From NCBI RefSeq assembly GCF_000208745.1, contig NC_030856.1, positions 19,889,323 to 19,953,322 of the forward strand: DNA of 64,000 nt, written 5' to 3'. Source of the stretch: Theobroma cacao (lineage: Eukaryota; Streptophyta; Magnoliopsida; Malvales; Malvaceae). The number at the start of each line of letters is the position of its first letter. Position 1 is the first letter of the stretch. The notes beneath the pieces are model-generated. The model worked only from the letters and a program-made list of their open reading frames with translations, searched no databases and had not been told where the DNA came from. Of this stretch, positions 42,700 through 54,174 are shown piece after piece. A program made the position numbers and the translations under genes.

Positions 42700-44526
42700 C
42701 CGGACCCTCCCCAAGGCCAGCCGCCACCACCTATTGTACCTCTATGCCCCACGGGGTCCACCAGCAATCCACAAGGAGTAGAAAAGTTTCAGCCATGTAC
42801 CACCTTAGATCAGCCACAAGCCACCAACGTCCAAAAAGAACCTCTTGTTTCACCATGCACTTTAAAGAAATCTTTTGTGTCTGTTGCAGCTGGGCAGAAA
42901 CCACCTGTTGTTCCTCCCACCCGTGAGGTTTTCTGGTACAAAGACTGGCCTGCAGTATCCTTCTTCGATGATGAGTCAGAAATCCTGGCAAAACCATTTC
43001 AACATGCCATCATTGGTAAGTCCTCCTGTATGCCGCGAATGGTTGATATTCAGGTCGCCTTTAAGGGCATCGGCTTGACTGGAGCATATGAACTCTGCTG
43101 GCTAGACTACAAGCACATTTTCATACATCTCACGAATGTACATGACCTGAATCGGATGTGGGTCAAGCGGGTATGGTTTATAGCAAATCAAAAGATGAGA
43201 GTATTCCGTTGGTCTCCAGATTTTCACCCTAAAAAAGAATCGTCTATTGTCCCAGTATGGATTTCATTCCCTAACCTGCAGGCTCATTTGCAAGAGAAAT
43301 CAGCCTTGATGATGATTACCAAGACAGTAGGCAAACCCTTGTTTGTTGATGAAGCCATGGCAAATGGGAGTCGTCCTAGTGTGGCTTGTGTTGGCATCGA
43401 ATACGACTGCCAAAAACCACATTTGGACCACGTGTGAATAGTGAGCCGCAATCGAAAGTCTGGAGTGATAACTGGTGGTTTTGCACAGCAGGTTGAGTTT
43501 GCTAAGTTACCGGACTACTATTCCCATTACTGTCATGTGGGCCATGATGTCTCGATTTGTATGGTGCTAGGTTGTAAACCAGAAAAGCAGGGTGCAAAAA
43601 AGCCACAGCAGCGGAATGAGCCCCAAGGTGATCAGGTTATAACGAGACAGACGGATGCAGGTGATGCGAACATGAATAGGAATGATCGAGAACTAAATCT
43701 TGAAAAGCGAAAGGTTGATCTGTTGCCATGACCTGAGCAGCTCCCGAGAACTCAAGAGCTGAAATCTGCTGAAATGGGAGAAAAAAAAGTCTTGGTTCCT
43801 AAGGGTGCAGTCCAGCAAGATGGTGTTCGGGTTTATGCTACAATGTAGGGCAAAAAATGGCAGGTAGTCAGAACAAGCAGTGCACAAATTTCCAAAGGAG
43901 TAGAAATCATTGTTCCGGCATCAAAACAAGCGCAGATGATGGTTTCAAACCGATTTGATGCGATCCAAGAGGAGGCAATGGAAAAGCAAAAAAATCTCGA
44001 GAAACAGGGGCAAATAAAGAAGAATAGTGCCCATACAAATGCAAAAACTAATAGCAGCGGGCAGAGCAACCAGCAAACCGGAGATACCTCGATTGCGCTG
44101 CATGCGGAAAGTGGTGAAGCTTTCCATGCGGACGAACAGAGTGCTGACGAGTCAACCTCTCACGATGAACGTGCCCAAAAAAATTCAGCTATTGTCAACT
44201 TTTGACTTACAGTAGACACGGGGCAGAGGATAGAGCATGCCATTAATGCATTTATGGAAAAAAATAATGTATCGGGTGAGCTGCTTGGCAAAGACGAGAA
44301 CCAAAAAAATGAAATTCTGCAGAACAAGGGGATGGTGCATGTTCAAAAGATAAAAAATATTACTGCCCAAAATAGTCAAAACCAATCTTTTGAAACAAAA
44401 AAGGAAAAAGCCAAGAATGACACCGAAATGTCAGCCTCGGGTAGCAGCATACAAGAAGTGCATTTTCTACAGGGGGAACGTGAACCCTCTGGTAGCGTGG
44501 GAAAGCTAGTGCGAGTCAGCATTTAA
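42700..44526 (+). pseudogene. LINE ORF1 (DUF4283, CCHC-like)
   Basis: A proline-rich N-terminus (PDPPQGQPPPPIVP from 42700) leads into the DUF4283 RNA-binding domain at about 42930-43330 (AIIGKSSCMPRMVDIQVAFK, RMWVKRVWFIANQKMRVFRW, PVWISFPNLQAH). A knuckle follows near 43510-43570 (YYSHYCHVGHDVSIC), with the first Cys apparently Tyr. Then comes a long charged Gln/Lys/Glu tail. Stops at 43436, 43731, 43846 and 44203 break the frame. ORF1 proteins coat LINE RNA. An imperfect direct repeat (AGTCAGCATTTAAAAAATGA and a copy at about 44586) lies at its end. Confidence 0.8.
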
Positions 44527-44660
44527 AAAATGATTTATATATGTAAAAAGGGACGTCGCGATAAAAAGCTGGGCATACAGGTGCAAGTCAGCGTTTAAAA
44601 AATGATTTTATAGAGCCATTAGCGCAGGCAATGGATATGAAGCAGGAGAAGAGATAGCAA

Positions 44661-45095
44661 ATGGCAGAAAGTGGGTCAGGGGGCCAAAATTTGTCAATGG
44701 ATATGATAGAAGGGAGTGGAGAGTTCAGTCCAATAGCAGGAGAAGGTGATAGTCAAATCGAGCACCAAGCTGGACATATTCGGGCTGCTTCTAACCTAGT
44801 CTATTCACGTGAAAGGATTGAAGGAAATGAAAATAATCCCCTCACTTTAGAGTCCACATTGGGTAAGGGTATGTATAATAATGAAATAAGTGTTGACCAT
44901 TCCTTCTCGAGTACTCATTCTTTGGAGATGGAAGTTCATCCACTAGTGAGATGCAGGAAGCATTCGGATACTACAGCATCAATTGGGAAAATAATCAGTC
45001 TGGTCTCGGAGGAAGCAGTAGAAATGGGAGAAAATGATGGAATCTCTAATGAGGATTACATCTCGATGAGCTATGCAGCTAGAACCCGATCATGA
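44661..45095 (+). pseudogene. LINE ORF1 tail or spacer, acidic
   Basis: An open Ser/Glu/Gly-rich frame (MAESGSGGQNLSMDMIEG) ends in AARTRS at 45095 and overlaps the ATG of the endonuclease frame (45092). It may be the end of ORF1, shifted from the main frame, as plant L1 ORF1 and ORF2 often abut. No domain recognised. Confidence 0.5.
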
Positions 45096-45800
45096 TTAAT
45101 GCACTTGTATGGAATGTAAGGGGCATTGCTAGTGCGGTAATCTAAAGAAGGATCAAGAAATTACAATTATTGCATAAAATAAAAATTTTAGTGATTTTGG
45201 AGCCAATGGTGGATGCTTCTAAAGCTGAATTTATCATAAGAAAATTGAGTTTTGAAAAAGTCTTCAAGAACTGCTCCCAGAACGTATGGCTGTTTCATTC
45301 TTTTGATTTGAATTGTGAAGTGTTGTTGGATCACATTCAATGTCTGCATGTTAAGCTCAACATGCTGTGGCTGAAAGTCCCTTTTTTGGCATCTTTCATC
45401 TATGCAAAATGCACCAAGTCAGAGAGATTAATACTTTGGGATTGCTTGAGGAACTTGGCAATTAATATTCATACACCGTGGATAGTTGGGGGCAATTTTA
45501 ATGCCATTATACACAATGGAGAATGGTTGAACAGAGCTGTGCCACATACAGGTTTTATGGAAGATTTTGCTACTACTTTGATAGATTGTGCGTAATGGAT
45601 GGTGGATATGATGGTAACCCATTCACCTAGACTAATAACCTTATGTTTCAACAGTTGGACAGAATGGTTTATAATCATCAATGAGCAGACTTTTTTGCTT
45701 TTACACGTATACAGAACTTGAATAGGGATGGATCGGACCATTGTCCACTACTGATTACCTGCTCTAAGAACCAGTATAGAGTTCCTTCATCTTTTCAGTT
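45092..45800 (+). pseudogene. LINE ORF2 endonuclease (APE type)
   Basis: It starts MINALVWNVRGI, the usual N-terminal strand with the catalytic Asn. The catalytic Glu region reads VILEPMV. The GGDFNAI motif reads GGNFNAI (Asp to Asn). The DHCP motif (GSDHCPLL) is in another frame near 45726. A stop at 45142 and later frameshifts kill it. The endonuclease nicks target DNA to prime reverse transcription. Confidence 0.8.
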
Positions 45801-45840
45801 CTTGCATGCTTAGGTTCTACACCATGGTTTTAAAAATTTT

Positions 45841-47798
45841 GTGGAACAAAATTGGACTTCTCTTGTCATTGGTTGTGAATTACAAGCTTTTTGGGTGAAG
45901 CAACGACGTTTAAAACAAGCTTTGAAAAGGTGCAATAAGGAGGTTCTTGAAGACATCTTCCACAATTTGAAGGTGGCAGAACAAAGAGTTATAGATTGTG
46001 AAATAATTTTTCAACAAAAGCAGCCCATGGAGAACCGAGCTACCATGAATAAAGCCTATGCCCAACTTAATCATCTGCTCAGTGTTGAAGAATTATTTTG
46101 GCAGGAAAAATATGGCATTAAATGGTTAGTGGAGGGTGAGCGTAACACTAAATTTTTCCACATGCGAGTCAAGAATAAGCACATCAAAAGCCATATCTTC
46201 AAAATACAAAATCCGAATGGGAGTTGGATTGAAGTACTGGATGTTGTGAAGTCTTCTGCAGTGTAATTTTTTTCCTCCCTCATGAAAAAGGAAACGTGTG
46301 ACATGTCCAGGTTTGATACTTCATTGATTCTTGCTATTATTTTTCAGAATGACAATCTTAGTTTATGTGTAGTGCCTTCAATGGAGGAGTTGAAAGATGC
46401 AGTTTTCAATATTGATAAGGACAGTGTTGCTGGCCCAGATGGATTCACCTTTTATTTTTATCAACAATGTTGGGATATCATTGCTAATGACCTCCTGGAT
46501 GCAGTAGTTGATTTCTTTCATGGAGCAGACCTCCTAAGGGGATTAACGTCTACAACTATTGTGTTGCTACCTAAAAATAACAATGCCTCAAAATGGAGCG
46601 ATTTCAAACCGATAAGTCTTTGTAATGTTTTAAATAAAATCATTACTAAGATTTTAGCTAACCGTCTTGCAAAGGTGCTTCCCTTCATGATTACAGATAA
46701 TCAGAGTGGCTTCGTAGGGGGGAGACTGATCAGCGATAGTATTCTTCTGGCTCAGGAACTAATTGGGAAGATTGATCGAAAGTCAAGAGGTGGAAATGTA
46801 GCTCTCAAGTTGGATATGATGAAGGCTTGTGATCGGCTTGAATGGGATTTTCTCTATAGAATGCTACAACAGTTTAGATTTAATTCTCAGTGGATTGGCA
46901 TGGTTCGCCACTACATTTCCAATTGTTGGTTTTCTTTTCTGATTAATGGTGGTGTTATGGGTTATTTCAAGTCAGAAAGAGGGCTAAGACAGGGCGATTC
47001 CATCTCTCCGTTGTTATTTGTCCTGGCTGTGGAATATCTATCTCTGCAATTGAATGCTTTGTTTACCACTTATCCCTCACTACATTATCTTTCTGATTGC
47101 TCTATGCTAGTAAGCCACTTAGCATTTGCAGACGATATAATTATATTCTCTAACGGTGTAAAATCCTCCTTGCAAAAATTCTATTGTTCTTGCAAGAATA
47201 TGAGGCGATTTTTGGGCAACGAATAAACCACTCAAAGAGTTGCTTCATCACTCACCGAAATATGGCAAACAGTCGCATCCAGATCATTTCTCAATCCACT
47301 GAATTCATTCAAAAGTGCCTACCTATTACATATTTGGGAGTGCCTCTTTATAAAGGACCAAAAAAGGTTATGTTATTTGATGATTTAGTTGCAAAGATCC
47401 AGGACCATATAGTAGGATGGGAAAATAAAGTCTTATCTCCGGGAGGGAGAATAACACTATTGCGTAGTGTACTTTCTTCTCTACCTATTTATTTGCTCCA
47501 GGTCCTTAAACCTCCTACTTGTGTGATTGAAAGAATTGACAGATTATTCAATAATTTTTTATGGGAAGGTTCGACAGGGACTAGAAAAGTCCATTGGGCT
47601 TCATGGCATAAGATCACTCTACCATCTAATGAGGGAGGATTAGACATCAGAGGCCTAGGTGATGTGATGCAAGCCTTCAGCATGAAACTTTGGTGGAGGT
47701 TTTTAACTTGTAACAGCATTTGGACACACTTTATGCGGAGTAAATATTGTGCTGGTCAAATTCCAAGGAATGTAAAACCGAAGCTTCGAGATTCATAG
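45841..47798 (+). pseudogene. LINE ORF2 reverse transcriptase
   Basis: The linker (45841-46266) has EELFWQEKYGIKWLVEGERN and KFFHMRVKNKH. RT motifs follow: DSVAGPDGFTFYFYQQCW, FKPISLCNVLNKIITKILAN, NQSGFVGGRLISDSILLAQE, LKLDMMKACDRLEWDFL, GLRQGDSISPLLFVLA and FADDIIIF (47130-47153, catalytic pair intact). A stop lies at 46264. A frameshift near 47180 moves the reading to the frame of FLQEYEAIFGQRIN, and the domain continues with ITYLGVPLYKGPKK, WENKVLSPGGRITLLRSVL and NEGGLDIRGL. Confidence 0.9.
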
Positions 47799-47810
47799 AC
47801 ATGGAAATGG

Positions 47811-48600
47811 ATGTTAGCTAGCTGCTCAGTCACAGAACAATTCACTAGGTGGAGGATTGGTAAGGGTGAGTTATTATTCTGGCATGATTGTTGGATGGGT
47901 GAAGCACCCTTGGTTAGCCGATTTCCATCCTTTACATCATCAACGACAAGAGTTTGCTATTTCTATGACAATGGCAAATGGGATGTGGGTAAACTGAACA
48001 ATGTGTTACCGGACGAAGTTATGGTGAAAATCTTAAAAATTTCGATCGATCCACTCAATGATGATAGGGCATTCTGGGTTCCTACCTCGGAAGGGCAATT
48101 CACCACTAAGTCCGCTTTGGAGATAATTCAACAGCGACAGTCGGTAAATCCTGTTTTCAATTTAATTTGGCATAAATGCATTCCTCTTACCACTTCTTTG
48201 TTTTTATGGAGGTTATTACAAGATTGGATCCTAGTTGATTTGTGAATGAAAACCAAGGGATTCCAGTTAGCTTCTAAATGCCAACACTATAACTCCGAGG
48301 AGTCTCTCTTGCATGTCATGTGGGAATGCCCAATAGCTACACAGGTTTGGAATTATTTTACAAAATTTTTTCAAATCAACATTGCTCATCCCCAGACTAT
48401 TTGTCAGATATATATGGGCATGGTTGTACTTTGGTGATTACACGAAAAAAGGACACATACGCACGTTAATGCCTTTATTCATTTTTTTGTTCTTATGGGT
48501 TGAAAGGAATTATATGAAGCATAGGGTCCTTGGTATGTATCCTAACAGAGTAATGTGGAGAGTACTCAAACTCATCCACCAATTATTTCATGGAAGGTAA
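47811..48600 (+). pseudogene. LINE zf-RVT domain
   Basis: FWHDCWMGEAPL, then the plant zf-RVT region with FWVPTSEGQFTTKSALEII, HKCIPLTTSLFLWRLL and, after a stop at 48243, CQHYNSEESLLHVMWECPIATQVW. Cys and His positions of the zf-RVT motif can be followed. The domain sits between RT and RNase H. Confidence 0.8.
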
Positions 48601-48726
48601 TTCCACAGGTGGTAATTGAGGGGAGACCTACAAATTGCTCAGGCATGGGGTCTAACATTTTAGCAGGCAGTCCCACATCCTCCAAAAATATTCTCTTGGC
48701 ATGAACCATCAATAGGTGAGTTTAAG

Positions 48727-49104
48727 TTGAATGTTGATGGTAGTTCTAAGCACAATTTTCAGAATGCTGTTGGGGGAGGACTCATTCGAGACCATACAGG
48801 TACCACGATTTTTGGATTTTCTGAAAATTTTGGACCGTGTAATTCATTACAGGCAGAGTTCATGGCATTACACAGAGGTTTACATTTGTGTATTGAGTAC
48901 AATGTTACTAGACTCTCGATAGAAATGGATGCAAAAGTAGTGGTTCACATGATAAATGAGGTTCATCAGGGATCCTCTAGGACTCGGTATTTGCTTGCTT
49001 CCATTCGTAGATCCTTGAGTGGTATTTCTTTTCAGATTTTGCACATCCATCGAGAGGAGAACCAGGCAACAGACCATCTCTCAAATCAGGCGCATACGCA
49101 CTAG
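48727..49104 (+). pseudogene. LINE RNase H domain
   Basis: RNase H fold with Asp in LNVDGSSK, Glu in LQAEFMALHRGL, Asp in LSIEMDAKVVV and a terminal HIHREENQATDHLSNQA. The four acidic positions look retained. Plant L1 elements are known to carry an Archaea-like RNase H after the zf-RVT region; this fits. Upstream frame (48601-48726) is interrupted. Confidence 0.85.
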
Positions 49105-49592
49105 AACCTGTAGGTATTTTCATAAGTAAAAGGTCAGCTTAGAGGTATTCTTAGATTTGATAAAGTTAGTTTACCTTATGTTCGCTTTAAATGAATGTAA
49201 AGGAGTATTACTCTTACTTTACTTTTCTTATTTTGCTAGTCACATAGAATTTTGTAATATGGATGTGTTTCAATTTTATGACGATAGTAAAAATTATGGC
49301 CATAAAATGAAACACTCCATTCTCGGTGCTTTTCTTATTTACATTTTTTGTTTTAAATTTTATTTTAGTTTATTGACTCAATGTAATAGTAGGGAATATA
49401 TGTTTTACTGTAGCATCAAAAGTTATGCACGTAAAATGGTTCTCTTTACTCTAAGTGCTTATCTGAAACTTTCTCATGATCATGTAACTTGGAGGTACAA
49501 TTTAGGTCCCCCTCCTTTGTACTTTTTATTTCATAATTAATCAAATTTAACAGGGTAGCTAGGCCCTACGTGAATTTCCAATATAAAAAAAA
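49105..49592 (+). other. LINE 3' UTR and A-tail
   Basis: AT-rich; a 127-codon open frame here (49157-49540) has no homology I recognise. Two similar 50-bp segments (near 49280 and 49410) give a weak internal repeat. Ends in nine A before the target copy. Confidence 0.7.
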
Positions 49593-49609
49593 ATCAATAT
49601 AGAGTGATT

Positions 49610-50286
49610 TACAGTTAGAAATTTTTAGCTGAAGTTTTGACAGATTTTCATTAATATTCCAACTGCTGTTAACATTTAGATTTTGTCCACATTATTCATG
49701 TTTCAACTTGTAGACAGTACACACCATCTATATCTATTTATAACCAGAAATTATCCACAATTGTATAACAAAAATCATCTATCAGCATGTGAATCCATAT
49801 TAGCATAGCAGCAGTAAATTTTATTCATGGTAGTCAAATTTCTCAAATAATAAGATATCAGTAGATTTTACTTTTCAGCAGTTGAGCAACATAAACATGT
49901 TAGCGTTCATATTTCACATACATCCACATAAATAACAGAGTTAAAGCTAAGTGTTTAAGTGCCACCAAGGCACAAATAACAATTACATAAAAAGTATTTC
50001 GAAAATACCCCTTGACTAGTTATGCTTCCTGTCTCCTATTTCTCTAATTTCATGCTCCCCTGGTTGTGCTTTCTTTCCTTTTCTAGGTTCTTGGTTCCTC
50101 TACCCTAATTTTTTTTTTGTTTTTAAACATTATTTTCTAGTTCCTGGTTTCTGCTCCCCTGGTCCCTAGTACCATACTTCTCCCCTTTTTTGTTAGCATC
50201 AAAATAGGGGAATTCTACTTATCGAATGAGGCAAAGGGTGAGGATTTAGTCCCATAGAAGGGATTAAAAGGGAATGGAGAGGGTTC
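49610..50286. other. F 3' untranslated region
   Basis: Non-coding AT-rich sequence between the env-like ORF and the LINE insertion. On the minus strand it has purine runs (50174-50190 and around 50045-50105). Confidence 0.6.
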
Positions 50287-52162
50287 TTAGAGAGGAGATG
50301 ACTTTCTAGGAGAGGATTCTGAAGTAGATTTGTCTGAAATATGAACTGGACTGTGAGGAGAATAGGCTAAAACTGGTTTGGACTTTTCTACCAATCTAGA
50401 AGACTTTCTTCTTTTGAGAAAAGTTATCTTGGTTGCCATAGTCTTCCTTCCTTTGGTTGGTTGTTTTGCCTCAGCTGGTGGTGCTGTGGTAGCTTCTAGT
50501 TTCCCTATTTTGGTCTTTGGTTTAGGAGTTGAAGCAAATTTCTTTCTTTTTCTTACATTGGCACCATTTTTCTGAGTTGCTGTCTTGATAGTGTCTTTTT
50601 CAGCTTGTTCCTTTCTGACCATTTGATGAAAAATGTCCATAATTGAAACTTCCTCTGAATTTGGAGAAGATGCTTGCTGTTTCTCAATTTTTACACCAGC
50701 TACCTTAGTCCCTTGTTCTTAGTCATATTTGCTTTGAGTTTCAAGGGAGGTTGATTTGGCTAGTTGATCAACTCCTTGTGGGGAGTCCTCAGTTTGCAGA
50801 ATAGGACTAGTAGACTTGTAGGTAGAGCCTTCAGCTTGAGTACCAGAAGTTGCAGAATTTTTTGCTGGTTCTACTGAACCTTTAGCACCTTGTTGTGTAG
50901 GTGCAATGCTAAATGTGGATGAACTGTCTGTAGCGAATGGTTCAGATGCCATTTTTTCTTCTTAATCAGCTTGTTTTCTAACTCAGTGATTTTATTTTCC
51001 ATTTTTTGTAGCTTCACTCTTTGGTTAGTCAGCTTACCATTGATCCTCATAAGCAAATTAAAAATCATCTCATTCAAAAATATGGAAGAAGCTTCTTCAG
51101 GTTGAGCAGGCAGACTGTGATCTTTTCTTGGTCCAATTTTGGAGGTTTTGATCAACTTCTCTCCATCGAGTACATACCCCATCTTAATTAAGTTGCCATA
51201 ATAAATTGCTTGGTCTCTGGTTTTCACCAGGTCCATATCATACCTTTTAGCCCATATTCCTTTCTTCTGCACTAGGGATGTAATCACATTCCCATATGGC
51301 AAATTGACCTTATAAAGTCTGCAGGCAATTCTCATTTTCTCAATCATGAATCTCCTTAGATTTAGAAACACTCTATTAAAAGCATGCTCCATTAGCCAAA
51401 GATTCTGTAGGCTGATGTAGTTAAAACTTCCACTCCTCCCTTGAATATTTGCAGCAACAAAGTAATGCAATATCTTAATCTGTGGAATAATTATTAGTCC
51501 TGAATTACTTTTAGAGGAGTATTTTTCCTTTCTTCCAATCATAATCTCCCACAGTGAGGACGGATCATATTTTTCTGGAAGTTCAAATTCCCCTATTTCA
51601 CCCTCTATTTTTAGTAGATTCCTTAAGTCTTCAGCAGTTACAATAAACTCTTTTCCATTCAAATAGACATTTAGCCCATCTTCTACATAGTTATCAGATT
51701 CTGCTAATTCCTTTTCTTTCAAAGCAATGCCAAAGTAAAATTCCTTAACCAGACTTGGACTATATTACCTATTCTTAAAGGTGCTGTAACCTTTAAGTTT
51801 AAGTTCATCAAAGTACTCAGATAGATGGTCTGAATTTCTACATTTTCCTTAAAACTCTTCCAGTCAATGAACTTTTCGCATGAGATTGGTGCATTTTCTA
51901 TATTCTTGAATCGATACTCATGCAGCTTATTTCTAAATTTTGAATAAGAAGAGGAACTAATACCTTTCTAGAGTGAGCGTTCCGTATCTTTCTTCTTGTG
52001 CATTTTCTGCTTGTTTTTCCTCAGCTTTTCGGCTATTCCTTTCACTGAGGTAGGCACAATTTTCCATTTCTTCTTCTAACTTTCTGTTCCAGTTGCTTCT
52101 TCCATTGGCCTTTTTCCTTTCTTCTTCTCTGATACTTCTTTACTTTGAGAAGTTTTGGCCAT
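50287..52162 (-). pseudogene. F env-like ORF (third ORF of Sirevirus)
   Basis: On the minus strand, downstream of RNase H, an extra frame starts at the ATG at 52162 (MAKTSQSKEVSEKKKGKRPM). The central region (51722-50950) has VYLNGKEFIVTAEDLRNLL, PQIKILHYFVAANIQGR, LPYGNVITSLVQKKGIW and a coiled coil (VKLQKMENKITELENKL). The C-terminus is Lys/Pro/Ser-rich and shifts frame in a Lys/A-run near 50950. Stops also lie near 52079, 51970, 51760 and 50718. Sireviruses of the SIRE lineage have an env-like ORF here; the middle resembles the plant transposon-associated domain family. No signal peptide or clear membrane segment is seen. Confidence 0.65.
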
Positions 52163-52554
52163 TTTGGTTTTGGAAATTTCTGAAGGTCTGAGTCAGTTTT
52201 AGAGGTAATTAGGAAGATTTAGGTTTTTGTTTTCAGAACAAAGGGTTGCAGAGGAGAGGGAAAAAGAGGTTGGCAGCAGTTATTGCTCAGAAAACTTCTC
52301 ATCTTCCTTTAAGAACCGCCTTTTTTGTATTTCCTTATATTTTCAAATCTCCCTCTAAAATTTTGATTATTTACCTTTGGCAACTCTGCTATTTTCCTCT
52401 TTACATCCGATAAATCAAATTTTTACCACAATTTACTCCTTTTTCATTAAACTCACTGAGTCTTATTATTAAAGGATGTCAGGCCACTCTTAGTTGACTA
52501 AGAATTCTTTAGTCGACTGAATGCATTTTCTTTTCAATGTGAGAGTCAAAGATT

Positions 52555-54174
52555 TTCTTATAATTCCTTCACATTAACCATCCCCAAATTTCTTTTAATC
52601 TCACAAAATTTATCTTCACTTAGTGGTTTAGTAAAAATGTCTGCTAATTGGTGTAGAGTATTCACAAAATCTATTTTAATGTCCATTTTCACTACATGGT
52701 CTCTAATGAAATGGTGTCTAATTTCAATGTGCTTAGTCTTAGAGTGTTGCACTGGATTTTTTGATATATTGATTGCATTTGTGTTATCACAGTATATTGG
52801 TACATTATATATGGTTATTCCATAGTTTTTTAATTATTGCTTGATCCAAAGGATTTGTGCACAACAACTACCTAATGAAACATATTCAGCCTCTGTTGAA
52901 GATAGTGCTACTGAGTTTTGCTTCTTGCTGGACCAAGACACAAGCATCTTTCCTAAAAATTAGCATGTTCCACCAGTGCTTTTCCTATCAGTTCTGCTAC
53001 CAGCAAAGTCAGCATCTGAATATCCAACTAAGTTAAAAGTTGAGTTTTTAGAGTACCATATTCCTAATTCTTGAGTGTCTATGAGGTATCTAAAAATTCT
53101 CTTAACAGTAGTTAGGTGTGATTCCTTAGGCTGTGACTGAAATCTAGCACATAAGCACACACAAAACTGAATATCTGGTCTACTTGCTATTAAGTAAAGA
53201 AGATAGCCGATCATACCTCTATAGAGTTTTTGATCTACATCTTTACCTTTTTCATCTAAATCGAGTTTGGTGGATGGACTCATTTGTGTGGAAATTGATT
53301 TCAGTTTCAGCACATCAAATTTCTTGAGCATATCATGAGTATATCTTTCTTGATTGATGAAGATTCCTTCCTCACTTTGCTTAATTTGAAGACCAAGGAA
53401 GTACTTTAATTCTCCCATCATGCTCATCTCAAATTCACCTTGCATTTCCTTTGCAAAGTTCTTGCAAAAAGCTTCATTAGTTGCACCGAATATAATATCA
53501 TCCACATATATTTGTACAACAATTAAATCATTTAGATATCTCTTAATGAACAATGTAGTATCAATGCTGCCTCTATTATATCCATTTTCAACTAGAAATT
53601 TTGAAGGCCTCTCATACCAAGCTTTAGGAGCTTGTTTCAATCCATACAATGCTTTATGAAGTTTAAAAACATGATCAAACTTTTCAAAATCTTCAAAACC
53701 AGGTGGTTGTTCTACAAAAACTTTTTCTTGAATTAGTCCATTTAAGAATGCACTTTTTACATCCATTTGGTACAACTTAAAATTCATGAAGCATGCAAAA
53801 GCTAGCAACAACCTTATGGCTTCAATCCTAGCTATGGGAGCAAAGGTTTCATCATAATCTATTCCTTCTTCTTGGTTGTACCCTTTTGCTACTAGCCTAG
53901 CTTTGTTCCTAACTACATTTTCTTGCTCATCTACTTTATTTCTAAATACCCATTTAGTACCAACAATAGGATGATTTGAAGGTCAAGGCACCAATGACCA
54001 TACTTGATTCCTAGTGAATTGATCAAGTTCTTCTTGCATGGCCATTATCCAACTTTCCTCATTTTCAGCTTCTTCAAAGTTTTTAAGTTCAATTTGAGAT
54101 TTAAAGGCCGAAAACTCACAAGTTTCTCTAGTTGCTTTCCTAGTTCTAACTCCTTGCAAAATGTCACCTATTAT
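52555..54174 (-). pseudogene. pol: F reverse transcriptase and RNase H
   Basis: The copia RT starts upstream of Met at 53811 and carries FKLYQMDVKSAFLNG, KALYGLKQAPKAWYE, IQIYVDDIIFG-type catalytic motif (IYVDDIIFG), GELKYFLGLQI and RPDIQF. RNase H follows with VGYSDADFAGSRTDRKST, a stop at about 52958, then the final HIEIRHHFIRDHV, and ADIFTKPLSEDKF near the C-terminus. Internal stops at 54175 and 52958 and a few more. Otherwise well preserved. Confidence 0.9.

Larger units (their letters stand above)
42581..49592 (+). mobile_element. Full-length L1-type LINE in element F
   Basis: Bounded by a 17-bp target duplication and a short A-run (AATATAAAAAAAA) at the 3' end. About 7.0 kb, with ORF1 (DUF4283 and a zinc knuckle), then ORF2 with endonuclease, RT, zf-RVT and RNase H. 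All ORFs are broken. The orientation is opposite to host element F. A full 5' end is inferred because ORF1 and about 0.1 kb of leader are present. Confidence 0.9.

Noticed and set aside
42877..43437. LINE ORF1 as a host gene with DUF4283
   Set aside because: It lies inside a TSD-bounded LINE and is followed by endonuclease, RT and RNase H on the same strand.
49157..49540. 127-codon frame after LINE RNase H
   Set aside because: Lies in the LINE 3' UTR before the A-tail, is Phe/Tyr/Leu-rich as expected from T-rich DNA, and has no recognisable domain.
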